Of a stretch of 64,000 bases of DNA, positions 33,398 through 42,167 are shown in pieces; position 1 is the first letter of the stretch; the number at the start of each line of letters is the position of its first letter. The position numbers and the translations under genes were made by a program. The notes under the pieces are model-generated. The model was not told the origin of the DNA and ran no database searches. It saw nothing but the letters and a program-made list of their open reading frames with translations. Origin of the DNA: Bradyrhizobium iriomotense (GTDB taxonomy: Bacteria > Pseudomonadota > Alphaproteobacteria > Rhizobiales > Xanthobacteraceae); assembly GCF_030160715.1 (NCBI RefSeq), contig NZ_BSOW01000013.1:124001-188000 (forward strand), given 5' to 3'.

Positions 33398-34282
33398 CTA
33401 CCCGAACCGCCAGTTCGTCGTCTCCACCACGAGATCGATGAACGCGCGCACCTTGGCCGAAAGCAGCCGCGAGGTCGGATAGACGATGTGGATCGGCAAG
33501 GCCGGCTGCTCGAATTTCGCCAGCACGATCTTGAGGCGCCCGCGCTTCAGGCCGTCGGCGGCCTGATAGGCCAGCACCCGTGTCACCCCGCCGCCCTGCT
33601 CGGCATGTTGCAGCACCGCATCGGCGCTGTTGCTGATGAAGCGCGGGTTCGGCGTGACCTCGATATCGCGGCCGTCGCGCAGAAAACGCCAACTGGTCGC
33701 GGGACCGAACTGGATGGTCCGGTGCTGAAGCAACATCTCCGGCGTCCTCGGCTCGCCATGGCGCTTGAGGTAATCAGGCGAAGCCACCACGATCCGCCGC
33801 ATCTCGCCGACCTGCCGCGCCACCAGCGAGGAATCGGCGAGATGTCCGATCCGCACCGCGACGTCGACCGCATCCTCGACGAGGTTGATCATATGGTCGG
33901 ACAGCCGTAATTCGCCGGTGACGTCCGGATAGCGCTTCAGGTACGCCGACATCACGGGGCCGACATGCAGCCGGCCGAAGCCGACCGGCGCGGAGACCAC
34001 GAGCCGCCCGCTCGGCCGGTTGCGTTCCGCGCGCGCCGAGCCGTCCGCCTCCTCGACATCGGCGAGGATCCGCCGCGCGCGCTCCAGATAGCGCGTGCCG
34101 ACGTCGGTGAGCGTCACGGAGCGCGTGGTCCGCTGCAACAGCCGCGCGCCGAGATGCTCCTCCAGCGAGGCGATCATCCGGGTCACCGCCGATGGCGACA
34201 GCCGCAGCTTGCGCGCCGCCGGCGCAAAGCCGCGCAGCTCGGCGACGGTGACGAAGACGTGCATGGCCTCAAGCCGGTCCAT
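33398..34282 (-). CDS. LysR-family transcriptional regulator
   Basis: 294 residues. N-terminal winged helix-turn-helix (MDRLEAMHVFVTVAEL, RKLRLSPSAVTRMIASLEEH), then a periplasmic-binding-like effector domain from about residue 90. It is divergent from the flavin-oxidase-like gene at 34403, with an ATTGC/GCAAT box between them, so it probably regulates that gene and itself. Its effector is unknown. Confidence 0.92.
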   Translation of the reverse strand: MDRLEAMHVFVTVAELRGFAPAARKLRLSPSAVTRMIASLEEHLGARLLQRTTRSVTLTDVGTRYLERARRILADVEEADGSARAERNRPSGRLVVSAPVGFGRLHVGPVMSAYLKRYPDVTGELRLSDHMINLVEDAVDVAVRIGHLADSSLVARQVGEMRRIVVASPDYLKRHGEPRTPEMLLQHRTIQFGPATSWRFLRDGRDIEVTPNPRFISNSADAVLQHAEQGGGVTRVLAYQAADGLKRGRLKIVLAKFEQPALPIHIVYPTSRLLSAKVRAFIDLVVETTNWRFG

Positions 34283-34289
34283 GGGGATT

Positions 34290-34306
34290 ATTGCATATAT
34301 CGCAAT
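34290..34306. promoter_or_regulatory. Candidate LysR box
   Basis: ATTGC and GCAAT arms separated by 7 bases, within 8 bp of the LysR start and 97 bp before the divergent gene. It fits the T-N11-A pattern of LysR sites. Confidence 0.5.
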
Positions 34307-34402
34307 GATGAAGTGTCAAGCCGGCCGATTGTTTTGGATAGGAAGGAGGCCATTTTGGGCCGTGACAGACGCGAGAACGCGCCAGCTTTTGGAGATGGTC
34401 CG

Positions 34403-35026
34403 ATGCCGTCCGCCCACGCCTACGCCAGCGACGTCGCCTTCACCCCGGCAGTGAAATCGATCCAGACGCGAAAAGGCTCGCGCGAGGCCTATGCGCACGC
34501 TGAGCAGCGCGGCTGGCGCACCGAGGTCGACGAAAATCTCGCGGCGTTCCTGGCCGATGCCAGCAGCTTCTATCTCGCCACGGCCTCAGCCGACGGCCAG
34601 CCATACATCCAGCACCGCGGCGGCCCGAAAGGTTTCTTGAAGGTGCTGGACAAGCAGACGCTCGCCTTCGCCGACTATGCCGGCAACCGGCAGTATCTCA
34701 CGCAAGGAAACCTCTCAGAAAATCCAAAAGCCTATATCTTCGTGATGAACTACGCCCATCGTCGCAGGGTGAAGATCTGGGGCGAGGCGCGCGTGGTGGA
34801 GGATGATTCGGCGTTGACGCAGTCGCTGATGCCAAGAGGCTACAAGGCGCGCCCCGAGCAGGTCATCGTGTTCAAGATCGCCGCCTGGGACACGAACTGC
34901 CCGCAGCATATCCCGCAGAAATTCGATGCGGCGGATGTGGCGGCAGCGCTGGCCGCGCGCGACGCCAGGATTGCGGAGCTGGAAGCGGAGGTCGCGGCGT
35001 TGAAGGGGGAGAGGGCGACTAGTTAG
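34403..35026 (+). CDS. Pyridoxamine-5'-phosphate-oxidase-fold FMN protein
   Basis: 207 residues from ATG 34403, set by GGAG 8 bases upstream. The FMN-binding split barrel is visible in AFLADASSFYLATASADGQP, QHRGGPKGFLKVLD and GNRQYLTQGNL. The C-terminus is a short coiled coil (DARIAELEAEVAALKGE). Members are flavin- or F420-type oxidoreductases of unknown substrate. It is divergent from the LysR gene that probably controls it. Confidence 0.85.
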   Translation: MPSAHAYASDVAFTPAVKSIQTRKGSREAYAHAEQRGWRTEVDENLAAFLADASSFYLATASADGQPYIQHRGGPKGFLKVLDKQTLAFADYAGNRQYLTQGNLSENPKAYIFVMNYAHRRRVKIWGEARVVEDDSALTQSLMPRGYKARPEQVIVFKIAAWDTNCPQHIPQKFDAADVAAALAARDARIAELEAEVAALKGERATS

Positions 35027-35061
35027 GTCCTAGTCTCCGCCCTCTCCCTGCATTCTCCGAT

Positions 35062-35180
35062 GTCACGCCCCGCGAAGGCGGGGCATCCAGTACGCCGCGG
35101 CGTCTCGGTTCAAGCACAGCGTCTCTGGAATACTGGATCGTCCGCCCCAGTGCGCAATTGCGCACAAGGCGGACGATGAC
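35062..35180. repeat. Intergenic palindromic repeat, family A
   Basis: Begins GTCACGCCCCGCGAAGGCGG, contains CTGGAATACTGGATC and ends GGCGGACGATGAC. It has an extra hairpin near its right end (GCGCAATTGCGC). It lies between converging genes. Confidence 0.8.
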
Positions 35181-35207
35181 AGTTGAGCTTAAGGAGGCGT
35201 CTAAGCG

Positions 35208-35939
35208 CTACAGCACGCTCGCGCCTTCGTGCTGGAAGCCGAGATAACTGGCGGCGACGCGTTCGTTGGCGGCGATGTCGCTGGCCTTGCCGCTCAGCAC
35301 GAACTCGCCGAGCTCCATCACATAGGCATGATCGGCGATCTTCAGCGCGGCCTGTGCGTTCTGCTCGACCAGCAGCACCGAGACGCCGCTGGCGCGCAGC
35401 TCAGTGACGATGCGGAAGATGTCGGCGACGATGATCGGCGCCAAGCCCAGGCTCGGCTCGTCCAGCATCAGCAGCTTTGGCTCCCCCATCAGCGCACGGC
35501 CCATCGCGAGCATCTGCTGCTCGCCGCCGGACAGCGTGCCGGCGAGCTGCTTGCGCCGCTCCTTCAGCCGCGGGAACAACGTGTAGACGCGCTCGATCGA
35601 GCTCTTCGCCCTGCTCTTCTCGATGCGGAAGGCCCCGAGCTCGAGATTGTCCTCGACATTCATGGTCACGAACAATTCGCGGTGCTCCGGCACGAGCCCC
35701 AGCCCAATCGCAACGCGATCCTCGATGTCGAGCCGTGCGAGGTCCTGCCCGGCAAAGGCGACGCGGCCCTTCAGCGGCAAAATGCCCATGATGGCCGAGA
35801 GCAGCGTGGTCTTGCCGGCGCCGTTGGCGCCGACGATGGTCACGATCTCGTTTTGGCCGACCTCGAGCGAGACCGAGCGAACGGCCTCGACCTTGCCGTA
35901 GGCGACATGCGCGTCGGTGACTGACAACAGCGCGCTCAT
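35208..35939 (-). CDS. livF: ABC transporter ATPase, LivF type
   Basis: 243 residues, cytoplasmic face of the inner membrane. Walker A GANGAGKTTLL, signature LSGGEQQMLAMGRAL and Walker B LLMLDEPSLGLAP are intact. The start at 35939 overlaps the stop of the fused LivM-LivG gene by ATGA, so translation is coupled. It is the last gene of a three-gene unit headed by livH at 38751. Cargo is likely an aromatic acid given the neighbouring genes. Confidence 0.93.
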   Translation of the reverse strand: MSALLSVTDAHVAYGKVEAVRSVSLEVGQNEIVTIVGANGAGKTTLLSAIMGILPLKGRVAFAGQDLARLDIEDRVAIGLGLVPEHRELFVTMNVEDNLELGAFRIEKSRAKSSIERVYTLFPRLKERRKQLAGTLSGGEQQMLAMGRALMGEPKLLMLDEPSLGLAPIIVADIFRIVTELRASGVSVLLVEQNAQAALKIADHAYVMELGEFVLSGKASDIAANERVAASYLGFQHEGASVL

Positions 35940-37714
35940 GCCGCCACTCCGAGATAGGCCTTGATCACTTCGGGATTGGTCTTGATCGTGGCGGGCGTGC
36001 CTTCGGCGATCTTGGTACCGAAATCGAGCACCACGATGCGGTCGGCCAGGTTCATCACGAAGCCCATGTCGTGCTCGACCAGCAGCACGCTCATGCCGCC
36101 GTCGCGGAGCTCGCGGAGCAGCTTTGCGAGCTGCTGCTTCTCCATGTGGCGCAGGCCGGCCGCCGGCTCGTCGAGCAGCAGCAGCATCGGATCGACGCAC
36201 AGCGCGCGTGCGATCTCGACGATGCGCTGCTGTCCCAGCGAGAGCGAGCCGGCAAGCTGATGCATTTGCTCGCCGAGGCCGACGCGCTCGATCTGGCGCG
36301 CGGCTTCCGCCAGCAGCCGCGCCTCGTCGGCGCGGTCGAGCCGCAGCATCGAGGCAATCGGGCCGGAATGGCCGCGCAGATGCGCGCCGATTGCGACGTT
36401 CTCCAGCACTGTCATGTCGGGCACCAGCTTGACGTGCTGGAAGGTGCGGGAAATGCCGAGCTTGACGATCTCCTGCGGCGGCGCCTTGTCGACCTTCTTG
36501 CCGAGCACCGAGATCGAGCCTGACGTGGCCGACAGCACGCCGGTGATCAGGTTGAACGTCGTGCTCTTTCCGGCGCCGTTCGGGCCGATCAGCGCGACGA
36601 TCTCGCGGGCCTGGACGTCGAAGGAGACGTTGTTCACCGCGATCACGCCGCCGAACTGCTTTCGCGCCTTCTCGACCTGGAGCAGCACGCTTGCCTCGGC
36701 CGGAGCGCGGACGCGCGCCGGCAGGGTCAGCGAGGTGTCCGGCTTCCTGCCGCCGGACCTCTCGGGCAGGAACGACATCAGCCACGGCCAGACGCCGCCG
36801 GGCGCAAGCTGCAGGAGCGCCACCAGCATGATGCCGAACACGATGGTCTCGACCTGTCCGGAGCCCGGCAGGATGAGCGGCAGATAGCTTTGCAGCACCT
36901 CCTTCAGAACCACGACGATCGCCGCGCCGAGCACGCCGCCCCAGACATAGCCGGCGCCGCCGACCACCGCGATGAAGAGATATTCGATGCCGGCCTGCGC
37001 GCCGAACGGCGTCGGGTTCACCGCGCGCTGGAGGTGCGCATAGAGCCAGCCGGAGAGACCGGCGAGCACTGCGGCATGGATGAACACCAGCAGCTTTGCA
37101 CGCGGCGTCTGCACGCCAAAGGCTTCGGCGGCGACGTGTCCGCGCCTGAGCGCGCGGATGGCGCGGCCGGTGCGGGAGTCCAGCAGGTTCATGGTGAGCA
37201 GCGCCGAGACGATCACCGCAACCCAGATCGCGTAATAGATCGAGCCGGGTGAGAGCATCTTGAACGTGCCGATCGACAGCGGCGGGATGGCGGAGATGCC
37301 GTCGTTACGTCCCAGAAATTCGAGCTTGCTGAAGAGATAGAACAGCCCGAGCCCCCAGGCGAGCGTGCCGAGCGGCAGATAGTGGCCCGACAGGCGCACC
37401 GTGACCAGCCCGAGCAGCACCGCGAGCAGGCCGCTGACCAGCAGCGAGAGCGGCAGGGTCAGCCAGGGCGACAGGCCGTAGGTCGTCGACAGCACCGCGG
37501 TGGTGTAGGCGCCGAAGCCGACGAAGGCGGCCTGTCCGAACGAGGTGAGGCCGCCGACGCCGGTCAGCAGCACGAGGCCCATCGCGACCAGCGCGGCGAG
37601 GCCGATATTGTCCAGCAGCACGATCCAGAACGGCGGCATGCCGGGAATGAACGGGATCGCCGCCATCAGAAGCGCGAAGACGAGAATGGGAAGCCGATCG
37701 GTCATCGCACTCAA
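35936..37714 (-). CDS. Fused LivM permease and LivG ATPase
   Basis: 592 residues. Residues 1 to about 315 are a LivM-type permease with some ten helices and the TRAIRALRRGH-like coupling loop (TGRAIRALRRGHVAAEAFG). After a linker near 320-345 follows a LivG-type ATPase with Walker A GPNGAGKSTTFN, signature LSLGQQRIVEIARAL and Walker B LLLLDEPAAGL. Fusion enforces one-to-one assembly of permease and ATPase. It overlaps both neighbours by four bases. Such fusions are known in some Rhizobiales aromatic uptake operons. Confidence 0.92.
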   Translation of the reverse strand: MSAMTDRLPILVFALLMAAIPFIPGMPPFWIVLLDNIGLAALVAMGLVLLTGVGGLTSFGQAAFVGFGAYTTAVLSTTYGLSPWLTLPLSLLVSGLLAVLLGLVTVRLSGHYLPLGTLAWGLGLFYLFSKLEFLGRNDGISAIPPLSIGTFKMLSPGSIYYAIWVAVIVSALLTMNLLDSRTGRAIRALRRGHVAAEAFGVQTPRAKLLVFIHAAVLAGLSGWLYAHLQRAVNPTPFGAQAGIEYLFIAVVGGAGYVWGGVLGAAIVVVLKEVLQSYLPLILPGSGQVETIVFGIMLVALLQLAPGGVWPWLMSFLPERSGGRKPDTSLTLPARVRAPAEASVLLQVEKARKQFGGVIAVNNVSFDVQAREIVALIGPNGAGKSTTFNLITGVLSATSGSISVLGKKVDKAPPQEIVKLGISRTFQHVKLVPDMTVLENVAIGAHLRGHSGPIASMLRLDRADEARLLAEAARQIERVGLGEQMHQLAGSLSLGQQRIVEIARALCVDPMLLLLDEPAAGLRHMEKQQLAKLLRELRDGGMSVLLVEHDMGFVMNLADRIVVLDFGTKIAEGTPATIKTNPEVIKAYLGVAA

Positions 37715-38751
37715 TCCTTCTCTTCCTCGACCGCGGGAGCTGCGAGCGAGCGCAGCAGCAGCACCGGGATCAGGAGCATGAAGACGATGACCTCCTTGTA
37801 ATTGCTGGCATAGAAGGACGAGAACGCCTCGACGATGCCGACAAAGAGCGCGGCGATGGCCGTCAGGGGATAGCTGACGAGGCCGCCGATGATCGCTGCG
37901 ACGAAGCCCTTCAGGCCGATCAGGAAGCCGCTGTCGTAGTAGAGGGTGGTAATCGGGACGATGAGGATGCCCGACAGCGCGCCGATCACGGACGCCAGCA
38001 GGAAGGCGATCTGCCCCGACAGCGAGGTCCGGATGCCGGCGAGCCGCGCCCCCAGCCGGTTGACGGCGGTCGCGCGCAGCGCCTTGCCGTAGCGCGTGAA
38101 GCCGAAGAACAGCCAGAGGCCGACGATGAAGGCGATGGTGATGCCGTAGACCGTGATGCTCTGGCCAGTGAAGCGCAGCGCGCCGAGCGTGAAGGCCGTC
38201 GACAGCACCGCCGGCCCGCGCTGGCCTTCGGCGCCGAAGAACAGGAGGCCGAGGCCCTGCAGCGCAAGATGGACGCCGACGGAGGCGATCAGCAGCACCA
38301 GCACCGAGGTGTGCGCTAAGGGCTGGAACACGATGCGATAGAGCGACACGCCGATCAGCGCGACGATCACGAGCGACAGCGCCATTGAGATCGCGACCGG
38401 CGGCTTCTGGCCGGCGAAGTAAAGGGTCACCGCCAGCACGATTCCCGGCAGCACGATATTGGCGAGGAAGGTGCGGAGGATCAGCCGCCCGTGCAGCGCT
38501 TTGCGGCCTGCGAACAGGTCGAACACGAAGGCGACGATGCCCATCGCGAGCGCGAGCTTGGCCGTGCCCGGCATCTGGCCGGAGGCGAGCGAGGCATAGG
38601 TCAGCGCGCCATAGGTGACGAATTCGCCTTGCGGAATCAGGATGACGCGGGTGACGGCGAACACCAGCACCAGCGCCAGTCCGAGCAGCGCGTAGATCGC
38701 GCCGTTGGTGATGCCGTCCTGGATCAGGAACAGCAGGATGGTGGTATTCAA
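37711..38751 (-). CDS. livH: ABC transporter permease, LivH type
   Basis: 346 residues with eight or more helices, somewhat longer than the usual 290-310. IQDGITNGAIYALLGLALVL at the N-terminus is typical of LivH. The start is TTG at 38751, with AAGGGGGAG about 10 bases upstream and no ATG nearby. It is the first gene of the unit whose promoter carries the MarR operator at 38838. The operon lacks a receptor; the one at 22290 is the best candidate. Confidence 0.9.
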   Translation of the reverse strand: MNTTILLFLIQDGITNGAIYALLGLALVLVFAVTRVILIPQGEFVTYGALTYASLASGQMPGTAKLALAMGIVAFVFDLFAGRKALHGRLILRTFLANIVLPGIVLAVTLYFAGQKPPVAISMALSLVIVALIGVSLYRIVFQPLAHTSVLVLLIASVGVHLALQGLGLLFFGAEGQRGPAVLSTAFTLGALRFTGQSITVYGITIAFIVGLWLFFGFTRYGKALRATAVNRLGARLAGIRTSLSGQIAFLLASVIGALSGILIVPITTLYYDSGFLIGLKGFVAAIIGGLVSYPLTAIAALFVGIVEAFSSFYASNYKEVIVFMLLIPVLLLRSLAAPAVEEEKD

Positions 38752-38837
38752 GACCGGACGCTCCCCCTTAAGATCGGGGCCGATCCCGCTTTCGTGGTGG
38801 ATCGTCCCTCACAGCCATTGAAATTTGGTGGCGATAT

Positions 38838-38856
38838 TTGATATGGTCCATAACAA
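38838..38856. promoter_or_regulatory. MarR-family operator between liv operon and marR
   Basis: TTGATATGGTCCATAACAA is a near-perfect palindrome, with arms TTGATATGG / CCATAACAA matching at 8 of 9 positions. It overlaps the proposed -10 box of the liv promoter and lies 69 bp upstream of the MarR gene, so one protein could repress both. Confidence 0.75.
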
Positions 38857-38875
38857 TTATCGAATATAACTTCAA
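38847..38875 (-). promoter_or_regulatory. Promoter of the liv operon
   Basis: On the minus strand TTGAAG (38875-38870) and TATGGA (38852-38847) are 17 bp apart; the preceding CCC makes CCCTTGAA, as at 27469-27498. The -10 element is weak and inside the operator palindrome. Confidence 0.5.
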
Positions 38876-38925
38876 GGGCCGGGGAACACCGGGCATAAAT
38901 CTAGCGGGATTGCGAGCAACAGGCG

Positions 38926-39456
38926 ATGACCGTTTCCAAGGCGGCGGAGAAGTCGGCGGAAGCAACCGCAAAGGGCGCGGAGGCGGCCCGGGCGCGCAAG
39001 GACGCGCCCGATGATGCCGGCGAGGCCCTTCAGCTTGGCGAACTCTCCGAGCAGCTCGGCTACGTGCTCAAACGTGCCCAGCTCAAGGTGTTCGAGAATT
39101 TCCTGCACTGCATGGCTTCGCTCCAGCTCACGCCGGCGCAGTTTTCCGTGCTGCTGCTGGTCGAGAAGAATCCCGGCCGCAATCAGACCGAGGTCGCCTC
39201 CACGCTCGGCATCCTGCGCCCGAATTTCGTGGCCATGCTGGATAACCTCGAGAGCCGCGACCTTTGCGCGCGGATCCGCTCCACCAACGATCGCCGCTCG
39301 CACATTCTGGTCCTGACCGACAAGGGCAAGGCCGTGCTGTCCCGCGCCAAGAAGCTCGTCGCCACCAAGCACGAGGCGCGACTGAATGAGCTCCTGGGCG
39401 GAGCCAACCGCGAAGCCCTGATCGCGATGCTCTCGAAGATCGCTAACGAGTTTTGA
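38926..39456 (+). CDS. MarR-family regulator, CouR-like
   Basis: 176 residues. An Ala/Lys-rich N-terminal extension of about 30 residues precedes a MarR fold. The winged helix is LTPAQFSVLLLVEKNPGR and QTEVASTLGILRPNFVAML; the wing is STNDRRSHILVLT. It is divergent from a liv-type operon and lies in a hydroxycinnamate island. In R. palustris the MarR protein CouR, which binds p-coumaroyl-CoA, has such a setting. The palindrome at 38838 is its probable site. Equivalence to CouR is inferred from context. Confidence 0.87.
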   Translation: MTVSKAAEKSAEATAKGAEAARARKDAPDDAGEALQLGELSEQLGYVLKRAQLKVFENFLHCMASLQLTPAQFSVLLLVEKNPGRNQTEVASTLGILRPNFVAMLDNLESRDLCARIRSTNDRRSHILVLTDKGKAVLSRAKKLVATKHEARLNELLGGANREALIAMLSKIANEF

Positions 39457-39506
39457 AAGCCCGCAGCTAGCCAACGGCACGCTGCACTCCGTTTCCCTGG
39501 TGGCGA

Positions 39507-41612
39507 TTACGCCGCAGCGAACCGGTCAGGCAAGGCGGGCGCTTCCGGGGACAGGAAGCGGCGCTCGATGTCGGCTGCGGGCAGCGGGCGGCTGAACAGA
39601 TAGCCCTGCATCTCCGTGCATCCCTCCGCCGCGATCCGGTCGAGCTGCTCGCGCGTTTCAACGCCTTCCGCCGTCGCCGTCATTCCCAACCCGCTTGCGA
39701 GCGCCGCAATCGCTCGCACGATGTTGAGTGATCCGGCATCGGTGGCGACGTCGCGCACGAAGGAGCGGTCGATCTTGATCTTGTCGAACGGAAAACACTG
39801 CAAGTAGGTCAGCGACGAATAGCCGGTGCCGAAATCGTCCATCGCGATCCGGATCCCGAGCTCGCGTAGCCGGTGCAGCGTGGCGAGCGTCCCCTCCTTG
39901 TCCTGCAGGAGGACGCTCTCGGTAATCTCGATTTCGAGTCGGCTGGCGTCCAGCCCTGCGGCCGCGAGCGCGCCAACGATCACCTCGGCGAGACCGCCGT
40001 AGCGGAACTGTACGGCCGATATGTTGACGGCGACGTGGAGGTGCTTCGGCCACCGGCTCGCGGTCATGCAGGCCTGCCGGATCACCCACTCGCCGATCGG
40101 CACGATCAGGCCGATTTCCTCGGCGAGCGGAATGAAGCTGTTGGGAGGGATCAGCCCGCGCTGCGGATGCTGCCAGCGGATCAGCGCCTCGAAGCCGCTG
40201 ATCTCGCCGCTGTGGCTCTTCACCAGCGGCTGATAGTGAAGCTCGAATTCGCCGCTGGCGAGCGCCTTGCGCAGATCGAGCTCCAATGCGCGGCGGCCTT
40301 GCACCTCTTCGTCCATGGTCGGCTCGAAAAAGCGGTACATGCCCCGGCCGTCGCCCTTCGCCCGGTAGAGCGCAAGGTCGGCATTGCGCAGCAATTGCTC
40401 GGGCGTTGCTCCGTCGGCCGGCGCAATGGCGATGCCGATGCTTGCCCCCGCGATCGTCTGCTGGGCGTCGATCTCGAACGGCGCGCTCATCTGCCCGATG
40501 ATGCGCTGCGCAAGCGTGGCGGCTTCGCTTGCCTCGCCGATCGGGGTCTGCAGGACGACGAATTCGTCGCCGCCCATCCTGGCGATCGTGTCGCCGGGGC
40601 GAACGAGGCGGCGCAGACGCTCGCTCACGCCCTTGAGCAGGGCATCGCCGGCATGGTGGCCCAGCGTGTCGTTCACCGACTTGAACTTGTCGAGGTCGAT
40701 GTGATGCACCGCGAACATCTGGTTCGAGGTGAACGCCTGCTCGAGCCGCTGGTTGAGCAGGGCGCGATTGGCGAGATCGGTCAGCGCGTCGTGATGCGCC
40801 ATATGCGCGATCTTCAGCTCGGTCCGTCGCTGCTCGGTGATGTCCTCGTGGGTCGCCACCCAGCCGAGATCCGGCATCGGGCGATGGCGGATCTTGAAGG
40901 TACGCCCGTTTCGCATCTCGACGATGCTGTCGACGGGCTCGGCCGAAACAACGACGCCGGTTCGCCATTTCATGTACTCGTCCCGCGACATCGCGGGCAC
41001 GCTGCCGGCCGCAAAGCGCATGTCGACGATATCAGACAGCGGAGTGCCGGGACCGACGCGCTCGGGCGGCAGTCCGTACATGTCGATGAAGTCCTTGTTG
41101 CACACGATCAGCCGGCGGTCGGCATCGAAGAAGCACAGCCCGTGCGACATGTTGTTGATCGCGATGTCGAACTGCATGTTGCGCTGTCGCAGCCGCGCGC
41201 TGAGCTCCTCGCGCTCGGTGATGTCCTCGTGGGTGGCCATGCCGCCGCCATCCGGCAGGGGGTGGACGGTATAGGCGATGATCCGCCCGTCCGCGAATTC
41301 CTGCACGGCCTGTTCGCTGACGATCGTGCGCTCCGTGCGGGCGCGAACATAGTCATCTGCCTCGCCGCGGATCTTCAATCCCAGCTTGAGCCGATGCTGG
41401 ATCAAGTTGCTCACCGGCGTGCCCGGCCGCACCTCGTCCGGCGCAAGGCCGTACATGTCCATGTAGCGCTGGTTGCAGTAGATGACCTCGCGGCGCCGGT
41501 CGAACAGGATGATGCCGAGCCAAAGATTGTTGACGGCCTGCTCGAGCAGCCCGCCCAAGGCGAGCGAGCCGAGCGGGCCGTTGTCGGCGACCTGCCTGTC
41601 GCGATCCTCCAT
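39507..41612 (-). CDS. PAS-PAS-GGDEF-EAL cyclic-di-GMP enzyme
   Basis: 701 residues, soluble, no membrane segment. PAS-like domains lie at about 20-140 and 145-265, each ending in a THEDITE motif. The GGDEF domain (about 275-440) has intact RMGGDEF. The EAL domain (about 450-690) has FEALIRW, EITES, DDFGTGYSS and KIDRSFV, so both cyclase and phosphodiesterase activities look possible. The two PAS domains are of the PAS_7 type (NNLWLGIILFDRRREVIYCN, NNMSHGLCFFDADRRLIVCN). It converges with the MarR gene and is not linked to a pathway. Confidence 0.93.
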   Translation of the reverse strand: MEDRDRQVADNGPLGSLALGGLLEQAVNNLWLGIILFDRRREVIYCNQRYMDMYGLAPDEVRPGTPVSNLIQHRLKLGLKIRGEADDYVRARTERTIVSEQAVQEFADGRIIAYTVHPLPDGGGMATHEDITEREELSARLRQRNMQFDIAINNMSHGLCFFDADRRLIVCNKDFIDMYGLPPERVGPGTPLSDIVDMRFAAGSVPAMSRDEYMKWRTGVVVSAEPVDSIVEMRNGRTFKIRHRPMPDLGWVATHEDITEQRRTELKIAHMAHHDALTDLANRALLNQRLEQAFTSNQMFAVHHIDLDKFKSVNDTLGHHAGDALLKGVSERLRRLVRPGDTIARMGGDEFVVLQTPIGEASEAATLAQRIIGQMSAPFEIDAQQTIAGASIGIAIAPADGATPEQLLRNADLALYRAKGDGRGMYRFFEPTMDEEVQGRRALELDLRKALASGEFELHYQPLVKSHSGEISGFEALIRWQHPQRGLIPPNSFIPLAEEIGLIVPIGEWVIRQACMTASRWPKHLHVAVNISAVQFRYGGLAEVIVGALAAAGLDASRLEIEITESVLLQDKEGTLATLHRLRELGIRIAMDDFGTGYSSLTYLQCFPFDKIKIDRSFVRDVATDAGSLNIVRAIAALASGLGMTATAEGVETREQLDRIAAEGCTEMQGYLFSRPLPAADIERRFLSPEAPALPDRFAAA

Positions 41613-41860
41613 GTCTGTTCGCCCCCTTCAAGCGCGGAAAGCATTAGAGCAGAGGCTGGTGAATGGTCTCCCCGATCTGCCGCATTTGCAGGCAGGTTCT
41701 GAAGTTGCAGCGAATTTCGCGTTAAGGGATGCGATGAGATTGCAGCAGGCCGGTGATCGTATCTTGATGTGCAGTGCAGCATAGTTGATGCTTGATACAT
41801 CACTTTAGAGGCTATACGCTTGCTTTATCAAGCGTGGCACTTGCCATGGAGGCGCTCACA

Positions 41861-42133
41861 GTGATTACCGCCGCGCAGCTGCGGGCCGCCCGGGCCCTGC
41901 TCGGGATCGACCAGCGTGAATTAGCGCAGCGCTGCTCGCTGTCGCTGCCGACGATCCAGCGCATGGAGGCCTCCGAGGGCGTCATTCGCGGCAACGTCGA
42001 TTCCCTGATGAAGCTGGTCGAGGCGCTCGCGGTTGCGGGCATCGAGCTGATCGGCGAGGGCGTGCCCTCGACCGGCGGCGGCCGCGGCGTGCGGCTGAAA
42101 TCTTTGCCGAGCGCGGGCGAGGACAACAAATGA
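41861..42133 (+). CDS. Small XRE-family regulator
   Basis: 90 residues from GTG 41861, set by GGAGG 9 bases upstream; ATG 41846 would add five residues. The HTH covers LRAARALLGIDQRELAQRCS and LSLPTIQRME, and the rest is a short C-terminal extension (GIELIGEG...GRGVRLK). It lies 34 bp before the first gene of the hyf-like operon, in the same direction, so it may be cotranscribed with it and autoregulate the unit. Two short inverted repeats upstream (near 41780-41795 and 41818-41835) are possible sites. Confidence 0.82.
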   Translation: MITAAQLRAARALLGIDQRELAQRCSLSLPTIQRMEASEGVIRGNVDSLMKLVEALAVAGIELIGEGVPSTGGGRGVRLKSLPSAGEDNK

Positions 42134-42167
42134 CGACGCGCGCGCGACTCGCAACCCGGGAGTTCTG

